Assembly: GCA_002343075.1 (NCBI GenBank)
Contig: DDRH01000022.1
Location: forward strand, 72,478 to 136,477
Length of the DNA: 64,000 nt
Reading direction: 5' to 3'
Origin: Phycisphaerales bacterium UBA2421
GTDB taxonomy: Bacteria > Planctomycetota > Phycisphaerae > Tepidisphaerales > Tepidisphaeraceae
The notes beneath the pieces were generated by a model. That model worked only from the letters and a program-made list of their open reading frames with translations, was not told the origin of the DNA and did no database searches. Shown here piece after piece: positions 43,622 through 53,198 of the stretch (its first letter is position 1; each line of letters starts with the position of its first letter). Position numbers and translations under genes: made by a program.

Positions 43622-44599
43622 TCACTCCCCTGCCCTGAGCAACTCAGTCAGCAGCCGAAACTGCAGTTCCTTATGCTCGTAGGGCGTTTCGTGGCCGTGA
43701 TAGGGATAGTTACACATCTGCTTCGCCGCGGGGATGTGGTTGTACGCGGCGTAAATTGTGCTCGGCGGGCAGACATCGTCCCACAGGCCGTTGGCTATGA
43801 CGGTTTGACACTTAATCCACGGCGCGAGGTTCATATTGTCGAAGTAACTAAGCGTTTTGATCACGCGGTCGAAGGTGCTGATGTTTAGCTTGAGATATCG
43901 CACTATCTCGGGGTAAGGGTTCTGTGGCGTGATGTTGATCGCCCGGCGGAAATCGCAGAGGAACGGAACATCGGGCAGGGACAGCGTGAGTTTGCGAGGC
44001 GTGAGAGCCGAGACGGCAAGAGAAATTGCGCCGCCCTGGCTGCCGCCGGTCACGGCGAGGCGTGATTCGTCCACTTCTTTGCGCGTCGCCAGCAATTCGA
44101 GGGCGCGCACGGCGTCGGCATAGACATAGCGATAGTAATACGTCGCCGGGTCGAGAATGCCCTTGGTCATGTAGCCGGTCGAGTGGCCGCTGGCGGGGGC
44201 GGATTGGTCAGCCGAATCGCCGGTCTGCCCTCGGCAGTCCATGCTCATGACGCAGAACCCCTGAGAAGCGAGGGATACCATATCCAGCGGGCGTACGCCT
44301 CGGCCGCCGTAGCCGTGATAAAACATCACCCCCGGATACTTCCCGCTTCCTTCCGGGCGCACATACCAGCCCGCAATGCGCCCCGGCCGGTCATCCGCCC
44401 CGCCGACGAAACCATCCCACCGTACCGAAAAGCACTTCAGCCCCTTTGCCTTCAGGTCATATGGTGTGACAGCCTCATTCAACGCCTGCGACCCCGCAGC
44501 GGAAATTGTCTGCTTCCAGAAATCGTCAAAATCGGGCTCGCGGTATAGCGCCGGCTTGTACTCGATCAGTTTTTCCAGCGGCCAGTCGATCGATGGCAT
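43622..44599 (-). CDS. Acetyl-xylan esterase (AXE1 / cephalosporin-C deacetylase family)
   Basis: This 325-residue enzyme is started at ATG 44599 because GAGGAA lies upstream; the longer frame to 44761 adds unconserved residues. It is the usual length for the family. The alpha/beta hydrolase core includes FYHGYGGRG, the nucleophile elbow VTGGSQGGAIS near residue 188, and the catalytic histidine in HGHETPYEHKE near 303. The family removes acetyl groups from xylan or related sugars and antibiotics. No signal peptide is visible, so it is probably cytoplasmic and may act on imported, acetylated oligosaccharides. It lies next to a secreted glycoside hydrolase gene on the other strand. Confidence 0.9.
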   Translation of the reverse strand: MPSIDWPLEKLIEYKPALYREPDFDDFWKQTISAAGSQALNEAVTPYDLKAKGLKCFSVRWDGFVGGADDRPGRIAGWYVRPEGSGKYPGVMFYHGYGGRGVRPLDMVSLASQGFCVMSMDCRGQTGDSADQSAPASGHSTGYMTKGILDPATYYYRYVYADAVRALELLATRKEVDESRLAVTGGSQGGAISLAVSALTPRKLTLSLPDVPFLCDFRRAINITPQNPYPEIVRYLKLNISTFDRVIKTLSYFDNMNLAPWIKCQTVIANGLWDDVCPPSTIYAAYNHIPAAKQMCNYPYHGHETPYEHKELQFRLLTELLRAGE

Positions 44600-44828
44600 T
44601 TTGTCGTTCCTCACAAAAAGGGGTGACGAGGAGAATATCGGGTTGGTGGATTCATACAAATCCCCATCAACTCCGGAGCCGGGTGAACCGACTGTAGGGC
44701 AGCGCATCCCGCGCGGCAAGACGGCTATGGCGCCGGGTGACTGAGTGCGCCGGGAAGGCACCTCTTGCGATGAGGTTCCTTCCTATACCAATCGCAGTCA
44801 TGCATCTTTCTGGTATGCTCACCGCGCG

Positions 44829-45389
44829 ATGCTGCCGAGGCCGATTACAGTCGCAGACCTGCTTTCCCTGCCCGAGATTGACGGCACGGTGGAGTCGACG
44901 CATTACGCACATGTCAACCGGGTGATCGAGGAGACGTCAGTCACATGGAAGCTGGAGCGGCGGTTGCTGCGCCAGAGGTCGATCGATGGGAATCGGTTGT
45001 CGGATGATATGCAGTTTGCGTACAAGCAAATCGTGACGGGTGTGGAAGACGGACTAGCGGTGTGTATCGACATGGCGGGTGCGGTGGTGGCGAGCCTGAT
45101 CGCCCAGCCGCGGGGGGAGTTGGGGACGTTGCACTTGGTCGATCTGCGTGTGGACTACGATTATCGCCGGCAGGGATTGGGGCTGGCATTGGCGTGTGCG
45201 GCGATCGGCCACGCCCGCGACGCCGGCCTGCGAGCCATCACCGCCGAAACGTCGACGCAAAACGACCCTGCGGCGGAAATGCTGCGTAAACTGGCCTTCG
45301 AGCCGGCAGGCGTTGATGCATTTCGATTCAGCAACCATGATTTGGTTAAGGAACGAGCGATTCTGCTCTGGAGTCTGCCGCTGGAGTAG
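44829..45389 (+). CDS. GNAT-family N-acetyltransferase
   Basis: This 186-residue protein is started at ATG 44829, 8 bases after a TATGCT -10-like hexamer; an earlier in-frame start at 44745 adds odd residues. The acetyl-CoA-binding motif is VDYDYRRQGLGLALAC, with the Gln/Arg-x-x-Gly-x-Gly/Ala pattern, followed by a conserved ETSTQND strand-helix region. It probably acetylates a small molecule, peptide N-terminus or polyamine. Nothing in the sequence identifies the substrate. It is adjacent to the mgtE-type gene but appears to be transcribed on its own. Confidence 0.83.
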   Translation: MLPRPITVADLLSLPEIDGTVESTHYAHVNRVIEETSVTWKLERRLLRQRSIDGNRLSDDMQFAYKQIVTGVEDGLAVCIDMAGAVVASLIAQPRGELGTLHLVDLRVDYDYRRQGLGLALACAAIGHARDAGLRAITAETSTQNDPAAEMLRKLAFEPAGVDAFRFSNHDLVKERAILLWSLPLE

Positions 45390-45439
45390 GCGAGGGACGC
45401 TTCACTGAAGGGGCATTTCAGCCGATAACACCACTACGC

Positions 45440-46792
45440 ATGACGAACATGGATAAACAGTCCGAAAAGGAAGCCGCCGATGCGGCCGTCGAGCGGTCGG
45501 AGCAGATGGCTGTGCGGGTCGAAGACCTTCCCAGCGCCGACGGGGCGGCCATTCTCACCGACATGCCCAGCGCGCAGGCCGCCGGTGTCGCCGAGGCGCT
45601 CGACCCGCAGACCGCCGCCGACATTCTTGCCGAGATGGACCATGTCCGTGCGGCATCCGTTATCAGCGACATGGAACCGCCGGAAGCATCGACCGTGCTT
45701 TCGTACATGGACCCCGACGACCGGGTCGACATTCTAGAGCACGTCGAAGCCCCGCTGCATGATCAGCTGGTCGATGAGATGGACGCGCACGAGGCCGCTG
45801 AAGTCCATCATCTCGAGCAATACCCCCCCGACACCGCCGGTGGGCGCATGACCACACAGGTCACGGCGCTATATGAGCACATCACTGTCGATAACGCGGT
45901 AACCATCCTTCGCCAGCTCTCAAAAGAACTGGAGCAGATGTTTTATGTGTACGTCATCAACAAACACAAAGAACTTGTCGGCGTGCTGTCGATGCGCGAC
46001 CTGATTCTGGCCGACCCGAAGACTGTCCTTTCGAGCATCATGATCCGCAATGTGCGTTCGGTGGAAGCAGCGACCGATCAGGAAGCGGTTGCGCGGATGA
46101 TGAAGAAATATGGTTATCTTGCCATGCCCGTGGTCGATCACAACAAGCGCCTGCTCGGGCTGATTACGCTCGACGACGTGATTGAAGTGCTCGAAGAAGA
46201 AACCACCGAAGACGTGCAGAAGCTCTTTGGTGCCGGTGCCGAAGAACGACTGAGCAGCCCCTGGCATTTCAGCTTTCGCTCGCGCGTCTGGTGGCTGGTG
46301 ATCAACCTGGGTACGGCGTTCATGGCTGGGGCTGTCGTGGGCATCTTCGAGGGCACGATCGCAGAAATGGCCGTGCTGGCGATCTACATGCCGATCGTGG
46401 CCGGCATGGGCGGCAACGCTTCCGCGCAGGCGATGGCGGTGGCGGTGCGAGGTATTGCGGTGGGTGAGGTGGACCGGAAGCTGTTGCGGCACGTCATGTC
46501 ACGCGAGTTGGTTGTGGGGGTGCTTACAGGTCTGGTCTGCGGCATCATCACGGCGGCGGTCGCGGTGCTCTGGCAGGGGAATCCGATGCTTGGGGTGGTT
46601 GTCGGCCTGGCGTTGGTAATCAACCACACGCTGGCCAGCAGTACTGGGGCTGGAATCCCTTTCATCATGAAACGGCTCGGCTTCGACCCGGCCCAGTCGG
46701 CAACGATTTTTGCAACAACCGTAACAGATGTCGGGGGGTTCTTCTGCTTTTTGGGCCTGGCAACGCTGTTTAAGCGATCGTTGATTGGTTAG
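45440..46792 (+). CDS. mgtE: Magnesium transporter MgtE
   Basis: This 450-residue protein follows the MgtE layout. An N-terminal MgtE_N helical domain (about 30-130, with several ILAEMD-type repeats) is followed by two CBS domains (about 140-260, with MRDLILADPKTVLSSIM and ITLDDVIEVLEEE). The transmembrane domain (about 290-450) has GNASAQAMAVAVRG and ends GFFCFLGLATLFKRS. MgtE is a magnesium-gated Mg2+ channel; the CBS/MgtE_N parts close the pore when internal Mg2+ is high. The gene is followed 19 bp later by the convergent 46811 gene. Confidence 0.93.
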   Translation: MTNMDKQSEKEAADAAVERSEQMAVRVEDLPSADGAAILTDMPSAQAAGVAEALDPQTAADILAEMDHVRAASVISDMEPPEASTVLSYMDPDDRVDILEHVEAPLHDQLVDEMDAHEAAEVHHLEQYPPDTAGGRMTTQVTALYEHITVDNAVTILRQLSKELEQMFYVYVINKHKELVGVLSMRDLILADPKTVLSSIMIRNVRSVEAATDQEAVARMMKKYGYLAMPVVDHNKRLLGLITLDDVIEVLEEETTEDVQKLFGAGAEERLSSPWHFSFRSRVWWLVINLGTAFMAGAVVGIFEGTIAEMAVLAIYMPIVAGMGGNASAQAMAVAVRGIAVGEVDRKLLRHVMSRELVVGVLTGLVCGIITAAVAVLWQGNPMLGVVVGLALVINHTLASSTGAGIPFIMKRLGFDPAQSATIFATTVTDVGGFFCFLGLATLFKRSLIG

Positions 46793-46810
46793 ACCGGTAC
46801 CCAAACCGGC

Positions 46811-48346
46811 TCACTCACTCCCCGGGCTCAACCGCCGGGCGGCTGCGGCGATCATTTTCTGGAGCCGGGCACGCGGCTGTACGCCGTAAAATAGTTCACG
46901 GTCAAACTCAACGGCGTCGCGCTGTTCCTGCCGCCGGACTTCCGCAAGGCGGGCCTCCCAGTCCTTCAGCCGGTGATCTGCGGGCCAATGTTCGCGAATC
47001 GCGGTGTGCATCTTTGCAAAAAGTGACGCGCGCTCGCTCGAAGCGCGGGGAGCTGCGTCGATTGCGGCCAGAAACTTCGTCTTGTCTTGCCCGAGCGTCG
47101 CATGGCGAAGCTGGTGCCCCTCGCTGGCCACACACGATACGCACGCACGTTCTCGCCCCGCCGCGGTCGGAAAGAGCAATGTCGCCGTTGCCACCGCAAA
47201 CGGCGGTGGGACGATGCCAAAATGACGGTAAATGAGCTTGTCGAGCACCTGATCATACCTGCCCCCACCGATGCCATGCACGAACATGTCGGCGATGAAG
47301 AGCCGGAAGAAGAGCGTGAGTGTGAGCGCACGCGGGGCGATTCGGTGCGCGGTCGCAGCGAGAAACTGCCCCAGCCGCACTGCGGCGTCGGCACCATCAT
47401 CCGCTGGCGAAAACGCAATCTCCTCGCCGCTAACGAGTTGCAATATCGTGGCACCGTTCATTTCAAAGACGCTCGGCCTGCTCCGCCGACCCGTGGCCAG
47501 GTCATCGAGCCAAAGCGGTAGCTCGATCGCCTCATGGCTCACAAACAAATCGGGCATCGGCCGGCTCTGAGTGACCAATCCTCGCTCGCTGCGATAGTCC
47601 CGCAACGAGCGGTTGTAGTCGCCCGCGAACCGCCGCGCGTGCGCGAGAATGTAGCTGACGTATTGCAGAAATGCCGGAGACTCAAAAATGGGGGAACAGA
47701 CCATGGCGTCGTACCGCAAGCCCAACTCCCAATCCAGTTCATGCAGTGCATTGCAGAGGGCGAGGGAGAGTCGCGGCTGTTCCATCGCGAGCCGCTGGAG
47801 TGATTCAAGCAGCCCAAACGCCTCCGGATCATATCCCCAATCTGCCGCTGCAGAATGCAGGCGTGAACGAATGGACTGGATATGTGCCGGGGAAGGCGCG
47901 TCAAGCTGCCCCGACCAACTCGCCGTCGCCAGCCTGTCGTCGTCGGTGATCGGCAGAGTCGCACCCGGCCAGCGGAGCGTCAGATGCTTCGGAGAATCGG
48001 TATCGACTGCAAAATGATAGGCCCGCCCCCCCACCGCAGCGGCGGCGGCGTGGATGACAGCATTTTTTGCCCACACCCCCGGGTGCCAAAGTTCGGTCTG
48101 GTGGCCGGTGGCGATGATCGGCTGGCCCGGTTGGCGATGCCCTACCCAGGCGCGCGCCTCTACCCGGAGTTGCGACAATGCGGTTCCCAGCAGGTTGAAA
48201 TCGATCCTAGCGAGCCGAACAAGATTAGCCTGCGTCTGCTCGACCAGCAGTGAAGGATTTGGCCAGATGAGCATTTCCCCGTCGTCTGCGGGCGCTTTCC
48301 AGTCGGCGTACGCCGGGGGTGAAGTTACGTCGACGTTTCCACTCAT
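46811..48346 (-). CDS. Conserved protein of unknown function (planctomycete family)
   Basis: This 511-residue protein overlaps the glycosyltransferase stop by four bases (ATGA), so I start it at ATG 48346 rather than 48388. I see a TGHQTELWHPGVWAKN block near residue 95, a FHFAVDTDSPKH-like turn (YHFAVDTDSPKH), and a FRLFIADMFVHGIGGGRYD block in the middle that is highly conserved-looking. The first block recalls the N-terminal fold of the bacillithiol synthesis protein BshC, but the match is too weak to assign. No membrane segment is visible. Coupling to a glycosyltransferase suggests a role in cell-envelope or glycoconjugate assembly; that is inference. Confidence 0.7.
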   Translation of the reverse strand: MSGNVDVTSPPAYADWKAPADDGEMLIWPNPSLLVEQTQANLVRLARIDFNLLGTALSQLRVEARAWVGHRQPGQPIIATGHQTELWHPGVWAKNAVIHAAAAAVGGRAYHFAVDTDSPKHLTLRWPGATLPITDDDRLATASWSGQLDAPSPAHIQSIRSRLHSAAADWGYDPEAFGLLESLQRLAMEQPRLSLALCNALHELDWELGLRYDAMVCSPIFESPAFLQYVSYILAHARRFAGDYNRSLRDYRSERGLVTQSRPMPDLFVSHEAIELPLWLDDLATGRRSRPSVFEMNGATILQLVSGEEIAFSPADDGADAAVRLGQFLAATAHRIAPRALTLTLFFRLFIADMFVHGIGGGRYDQVLDKLIYRHFGIVPPPFAVATATLLFPTAAGRERACVSCVASEGHQLRHATLGQDKTKFLAAIDAAPRASSERASLFAKMHTAIREHWPADHRLKDWEARLAEVRRQEQRDAVEFDRELFYGVQPRARLQKMIAAAARRLSPGSE

Positions 48347-49107
48347 CGCTGTACTGCTTCGGCGGTGCAGGAAAAACAGTCGGAACATTCTTCGGGTTCG
48401 AGGCTCGCAATCGGCTCGCGCTGCAACTCGCGATGCAACACTTCAAGATAGTGTTTCATGCGGATATAGGCGTCATCAAGGTTGCCGCCAAAGCTGCGAT
48501 TGGCATCGTTGTATATCAGCCGGACGGGAAGCTCCGAAATCCGCAGTTTCGCCGCGGCCACGCGCGGCCAAAGCTGCAACGGAAACGCATACCCCGACTC
48601 GTCGAGCATCAGCGGCACCGTCGGCGACACGCGATGGGCCTTAAAGCCGCAAAATGCATCGGTCAGCTTCCAGCCAAAGAGCACATTCATCACCTTTGTC
48701 ACGGCAAGATTAATGCTCCGACGATCGCCCGGGGGCAGATCATCGTCGTCGCGGGGGGCAAGATAGCGCGATCCGCTGATCAGATCCCACCGGTCAGACT
48801 CGATCAAATCCAGAAAATGCGGGATCATCTCCGGTTCGTGCTGTTCATCACAATCCATGGTGATGACCCAATCAAAACGATGCTCGCCGGCGTAATGAAT
48901 GGCATCGATCACACTTCGCCCGTACCCCTGGTTGCGGTCGTGCCGCAGGAGTCGAATATCGCCTCGCCGGGCAAGCAGTTCGGCGGTGCCGTCGGTGCTT
49001 CCGTCGTCAACGCACAGAATCTCGGGCGAGAACTGCTTTACTTTCGCCAGAACCTGCTCGACATACTTCAGTTCATTGAAGACGGGAATCGCAATGAGAA
49101 CCGACAC
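48343..49107 (-). CDS. Family 2 glycosyltransferase with C-terminal cysteine cluster
   Basis: This 254-residue enzyme starts at GTG 49107, which has GGGAGG directly upstream. The GT2 motifs are IAIPVFNE, CVDDGSTDGT and MDCDEQHEP, the last giving the metal-binding D-x-D. It transfers a sugar, probably from a nucleotide or dolichol-like carrier, onto an unknown acceptor. The C-terminal end carries the unusual ECSDCFSC cysteine cluster (Cys-x2-Cys-x2-Cys), outside the catalytic core. It overlaps the next gene by four bases and is not preceded by another GT gene. Confidence 0.85.
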   Translation of the reverse strand: MSVLIAIPVFNELKYVEQVLAKVKQFSPEILCVDDGSTDGTAELLARRGDIRLLRHDRNQGYGRSVIDAIHYAGEHRFDWVITMDCDEQHEPEMIPHFLDLIESDRWDLISGSRYLAPRDDDDLPPGDRRSINLAVTKVMNVLFGWKLTDAFCGFKAHRVSPTVPLMLDESGYAFPLQLWPRVAAAKLRISELPVRLIYNDANRSFGGNLDDAYIRMKHYLEVLHRELQREPIASLEPEECSDCFSCTAEAVQR

Positions 49108-49345
49108 CAAACCTCCCGTGCCCGTCAAAATTCGGAAACCGATTCGGGCCACGGATCGTAGAGCGGTTGCGCGGGCGGGTCAAACAGGCCCCCATAGTTC
49201 GCCAGCAAATGACGAACCGACTACGGCGAATGCCCACTGCGATGGAAATCTGAGGCGGCGATGCGCTACAGGCAGAAATTTGCCTGCAACATTCCCCCAG
49301 CGGGCACTTGCCCCAACCCCGCCGCCGCCTTACTTTTCGCATCCC

Positions 49346-50353
49346 ATGCACCGAACACTCGCCGCCTACGTTTCGTCGGCCTTACTCTTGGTCGTAGTCC
49401 CGTTGATTGTCCTCGGCTGCGCCGGCACCACCGGCCCCGCTGCCGATCGTCCGGCAGGCCTGAACATGTATGTTCAGGCGATCGAGGCATACAACCGTGG
49501 AGACAACGATCAGGCTGTGGTCATGCTCTTGGAAGCGGTTCGGCAAAACCCTGAACTCCGCATGGCCCGCGCGATGCTCGGCGACCTTTATCGGGCGCGG
49601 GGCGAATATAAGAGCGCGCTGCCCAACTACGAGAAGCTTGCCAAGCTCGACCCCTACTCCGCCAGCAGTCACTACAAGCTGGGCCTGACCTACCAACTCC
49701 TCAACCGCCTGAAGGAAGCTGCGGCGGCATATCTCCGGTCGCTTCAACTCGATCCGCAGGACTGGCGCACCAACATGAATCTGGGACTGGTCTATCTCGC
49801 GCTCGACCAATTGGATGATGCTGTGACTTACCTTGAACGGGCAAGCAAATATTCACCCGACAACTCTGAAATCTGGGCCAACCTTGGCGTTGCACTCGAT
49901 GCGCGCGGAAGTGTTGTGCTCGCCGAGGCGGCATACAAGAAGTCGCTTGAGATTGATGGTGATCAGCCCACCACGCTGCTGAATCTCGGCGCCAATCTCA
50001 TCACCCAAGGCAAGGCGGTTGATGCGCTGACGGTGATGGAAGAGGCAATGCGGTTTTCTCAATCCCCGCCGACACGCAAGCGCTACGCCGACGCGCTGAC
50101 TCTCTGCAATAAGCCGAGTGAAGCGGGTGTTCAGTATGACCAGGTCATCGCCGAAGACCCGCGATTCTGGCCCGCATATTCTGACAAGGGCTTTCTCAAG
50201 CTCAAGCTCTACAAAGACGGCATGCAGCTTGAAGACTCGCACCGACAGGCTGCGATGTCTCTGTGGAAGAAGAGCCTTGAAATGAACCCCAATCAGCCGC
50301 GGGTGATCGCGGCCATGAAGGAATGGGGCGGGAAGAGTCTCTTCGGCAACTGA
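49346..50353 (+). CDS. TPR-repeat lipoprotein
   Basis: This 335-residue protein has a lipobox (VLGCAG) after a hydrophobic signal. At least six TPR units follow, e.g. MYVQAIEAYNRGDNDQAVV, AMLGDLYRARGEYKSAL, SSHYKLGLTYQLLNRLKEA, TNMNLGLVYLALDQLDDAV and IWANLGVALDARGSVVLAE. TPR lipoproteins scaffold outer-envelope or secretion complexes; no partner is nearby. It is read through directly towards the pseudouridine synthase gene, 37 bp downstream. Confidence 0.85.
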   Translation: MHRTLAAYVSSALLLVVVPLIVLGCAGTTGPAADRPAGLNMYVQAIEAYNRGDNDQAVVMLLEAVRQNPELRMARAMLGDLYRARGEYKSALPNYEKLAKLDPYSASSHYKLGLTYQLLNRLKEAAAAYLRSLQLDPQDWRTNMNLGLVYLALDQLDDAVTYLERASKYSPDNSEIWANLGVALDARGSVVLAEAAYKKSLEIDGDQPTTLLNLGANLITQGKAVDALTVMEEAMRFSQSPPTRKRYADALTLCNKPSEAGVQYDQVIAEDPRFWPAYSDKGFLKLKLYKDGMQLEDSHRQAAMSLWKKSLEMNPNQPRVIAAMKEWGGKSLFGN

Positions 50354-50390
50354 CCGCGGGCGCAATCTGCTGGTCGGTGCCAACAAAGCA

Positions 50391-51128
50391 ATGCCTAAGC
50401 TAAGTATCCTCTTTGATAGCCTCGATTTCGTCGCGATCGACAAGCCCGCTGGCCTGGCGACGATGCCGGGACGTGCGGAGACCACCTCAGCATTTCAGGA
50501 GCTTGCGCATCAGATTGGCCTTGCGGCTTCGGGCGATGCCGATCCGCGACTTCGGGTGGTTCATCGCCTGGACAAAGATACCAGCGGCGTGCTGCTGTTT
50601 GCCAAGCATGTCGCAGCGCAGCGGCATGCCTCGCACCAGTTTCAGAATAATCGCGTTGAAAAGCAGTATCTTGCGATCGTCGCAGGCAACCCGAGCGATC
50701 AGCAGGGCACAATCGACGCGCCGCTCGACACCCACCCCGCCGACAAGACACGCATGCATGTGAGCAGGCGCGGCCGCCCGGCGGTGACCGAATGGCGCAT
50801 AGAGCAGTCATTTCGGCGGTATGCCCTCGTCAGATGTTTTCCGAAGACCGGGAAGACTCACCAGATCAGGGTGCACCTCGCCAGCCTTGGACATCCGCTT
50901 GCGGTTGACCCGCTGTATGGCAATGAGTCTCCGCTGCTGCTCAGTTCGTTCAAGAAAAAATATCACGCCGGGAAACATGAAGCGGAACGACCGCTAATCG
51001 CCAGACTCACGCTGCACGCCGAGCGGCTGGCATTCGCAGATATGCAAAATGAGCGAGTGGAGGTCATCGCCCCGCTGCCCAAAGACCTTCGCGCGACGCT
51101 TAACCAATTGGCGAAGCACGCGCGGTAA
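50391..51128 (+). CDS. RluA-type pseudouridine synthase
   Basis: This 245-residue enzyme has the family catalytic motif HRLDKDTSG, with the conserved Asp, near residue 60. The N-terminal part lacks a clear S4 domain; the core carries GKTHQIRVHLASLGHPLAVD. RluA-family enzymes isomerise specific uridines in rRNA or tRNA; the site here is unknown. The length suits a compact RluA-like family member. A weak hairpin (AGCGG...CCGCT, then GATTTTCC) near 51127-51145 could end the unit. Confidence 0.9.
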   Translation: MPKLSILFDSLDFVAIDKPAGLATMPGRAETTSAFQELAHQIGLAASGDADPRLRVVHRLDKDTSGVLLFAKHVAAQRHASHQFQNNRVEKQYLAIVAGNPSDQQGTIDAPLDTHPADKTRMHVSRRGRPAVTEWRIEQSFRRYALVRCFPKTGKTHQIRVHLASLGHPLAVDPLYGNESPLLLSSFKKKYHAGKHEAERPLIARLTLHAERLAFADMQNERVEVIAPLPKDLRATLNQLAKHAR

Positions 51129-51193
51129 GCGGAACGTCCGCTGATTTTCCTCAACCGCTGCCCGGTTGCCCTGTCCCGCGAGCAAATCACCCC

Positions 51194-52114
51194 TCACTGA
51201 CCGCCCATCAACACCGCGAGCAGCCCCTTTTGCGCGTGAAGCCGATTCTCGGCCTGCGCGAAGATGAGCGAACGAGGACTTTCGACCACTTCATCAGCAA
51301 TCTCCATCCCGCGGTGCGCCGGCAGGCAGTGGAGCACCACGGCGTGTCGCGGCGCTTTCGTCAGCAGCGGGCCGTCGATGCAGTAGCCGGCGAAGTCTTT
51401 CACGCGCTTTGCATCCTCGGCTTCCTGCCCCATGCTCGTCCAGACGTCGGTGTAGAGCACATCGGCCTCGCGGACGGCATCGGATGGATCCTGGCAGAGT
51501 TGAAAGTCCATCTCGGGCACCTGTGCCATCACGCGGTCGAGGTCGTCTTCCGGCAACGCATAGCCCGGCGGACAGGAAAGCACGAACCGCATCCCCACCC
51601 GGCCACACATCACCGCCAGCGAGCGCGCCACGTTGTTACCGTCCCCAATGAACGCCATCGTGCGACCGTTGAGTTTGCCAAAATGCTCCTCCAGGGTGAG
51701 CACATCCGCCAGCGCCTGGCAAGGGTGAGAATAGTCACTCAGCCCGTTGATGACCGGCACGGTGGCCCATTTTGCAAGATCGACGAGCTTTTGATGCTCA
51801 AAAACGCGCGCCATGATGCCATTGCACATGCCCGACAGCACCCTCGCCACATCCTGCACCGGTTCGCGGGTGCCCAGTCCCACCTCGTCGGGTCGCAAAA
51901 GCAGCCCCAGCCCGCCGAGCTGCTGCATCGCCACGGCGAAGCTGACCCGCGTGCGGAGCGACGGCTTCTCAAAGATCATCGCCAGCGTCTGCCCCGCCAG
52001 AATGGGGCTATTGTGGCCGTCGGACTTGCGTTGCTTCTTGAGAGCGTGGGAGACATCCAGCGTATGGCGAATCTCAACGGTTGACGTCTCGGCGATGGTG
52101 ATAAAGTGGTTCAT
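51194..52114 (-). CDS. argF: Ornithine carbamoyltransferase
   Basis: This 306-residue protein converts ornithine and carbamoyl phosphate to citrulline. The signature motifs are SLRTRVSF (carbamoyl-phosphate loop), HPCQALAD and HCLPAHRG, and the length is normal. I start it at ATG 52114, which has GGAG four bases upstream. It lies 30 bp downstream of argB on the same strand, so the two form an arginine-biosynthesis operon. No ARG-box operator is evident. Confidence 0.95.
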   Translation of the reverse strand: MNHFITIAETSTVEIRHTLDVSHALKKQRKSDGHNSPILAGQTLAMIFEKPSLRTRVSFAVAMQQLGGLGLLLRPDEVGLGTREPVQDVARVLSGMCNGIMARVFEHQKLVDLAKWATVPVINGLSDYSHPCQALADVLTLEEHFGKLNGRTMAFIGDGNNVARSLAVMCGRVGMRFVLSCPPGYALPEDDLDRVMAQVPEMDFQLCQDPSDAVREADVLYTDVWTSMGQEAEDAKRVKDFAGYCIDGPLLTKAPRHAVVLHCLPAHRGMEIADEVVESPRSLIFAQAENRLHAQKGLLAVLMGGQ

Positions 52115-52144
52115 GGTGCTCCTGCAGCCGGCGACGCGCATCGT

Positions 52145-53029
52145 TCACAAGACGATTTCAGTCCCAATTCCCGCCTCAGTATACACTTCGAGCATCAGGG
52201 AATGCGGAATGCGTCCATCGATGATATGTGCCTTGTTGACACCGCCTTTGAGTGCCGTGATACACGCCTCGACCTTGGGCAACATGCCTGCGCCGATCTG
52301 ACCGCTTTGCACCATTGATTCAATCTGCGGCAGATTCAGGTGGCTGATCCGGCTGCTGGGGTCTTTCATGTCGGCGTAGATGCCGTGGGTATCGCTGACG
52401 ACCACTAGCTTCTCGGCCTTCATGGCTGCGGCAACCGCGCCAGCAGCGGTGTCTGCGTTCACGTTGAGCTTCCCCCCGCTGTCATCGCGGGCGATCGTGG
52501 CGATAACGGGAATGCTGTCGGCCTGCACCAGCAGATGCAACAACCTGCTGTTGACCATCGCGATATCGCCAACAAGCCCGAGGTCAATCCGCCGCCCGCC
52601 TTCGCCGGCCAGATATGCCTTCTTGGCAAACAGCACTACCGATGACAGCGAGTGGAGCCCCATCGCCTCGCACCCCTGTGCACTGATAAAATTCACGATA
52701 AACCGGTTGATCTGATTGCACAGCACATGTTCTGCGATCGCCAGTGTGCGCTCGTCGGTGTAACGGCGGCCCTGCACCCACTGCGGCTGCAAGCCGGCTT
52801 TTTCCATGGCATCGTTGATCGCTTTTCCGCCGCCGTGAACGATCACCGGCTGCATCCCGACATAGTTCATGAAGACGATGTCGGTGAGGATGTTCGACAG
52901 CGCCTGCTCGTCGTCCATGATCGACCCGCCGACCTTGACCACGACGACCTTATCCTGAAAACGCTGAATATAGGGCAGCGCCTCGACAAGCGATGCGGCT
53001 TTGCTGATGGCATCATTCATAAATTGCAT
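52145..53029 (-). CDS. argB: Acetylglutamate kinase
   Basis: This 294-residue enzyme phosphorylates N-acetylglutamate, the second step of arginine synthesis. It has the VVVKVGGSIM glycine-rich strand, VIVHGGGKAIN for substrate binding and the later NVNADTAAGA segment. An alternative start at 53020 removes three residues. The gene is followed by argF, which supports the assignment. The remaining arg genes are not in the window. Confidence 0.95.
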   Translation of the reverse strand: MQFMNDAISKAASLVEALPYIQRFQDKVVVVKVGGSIMDDEQALSNILTDIVFMNYVGMQPVIVHGGGKAINDAMEKAGLQPQWVQGRRYTDERTLAIAEHVLCNQINRFIVNFISAQGCEAMGLHSLSSVVLFAKKAYLAGEGGRRIDLGLVGDIAMVNSRLLHLLVQADSIPVIATIARDDSGGKLNVNADTAAGAVAAAMKAEKLVVVSDTHGIYADMKDPSSRISHLNLPQIESMVQSGQIGAGMLPKVEACITALKGGVNKAHIIDGRIPHSLMLEVYTEAGIGTEIVL

Positions 53030-53198
53030 CCGTCAGACGAAAACGCGGAACGATAGAACCGCATGGGGCTGGTGTCAAAGTACAGGCGGGGTGGAAGACG
53101 CAACCCGTGCATCTGCCTCACTTTATGAGTCAAATCGAAACCGGCCCCGGGGGCCGCCGACATGGCACCCCGCGCCGGCTCGGCGGATAGCTCATTGG

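Noticed and set aside
46811..48346. Assignment as bacillithiol synthase BshC
   Set aside because: Only the TGHQ-like block is similar, and the rest of the protein does not match with confidence, so no name was given.
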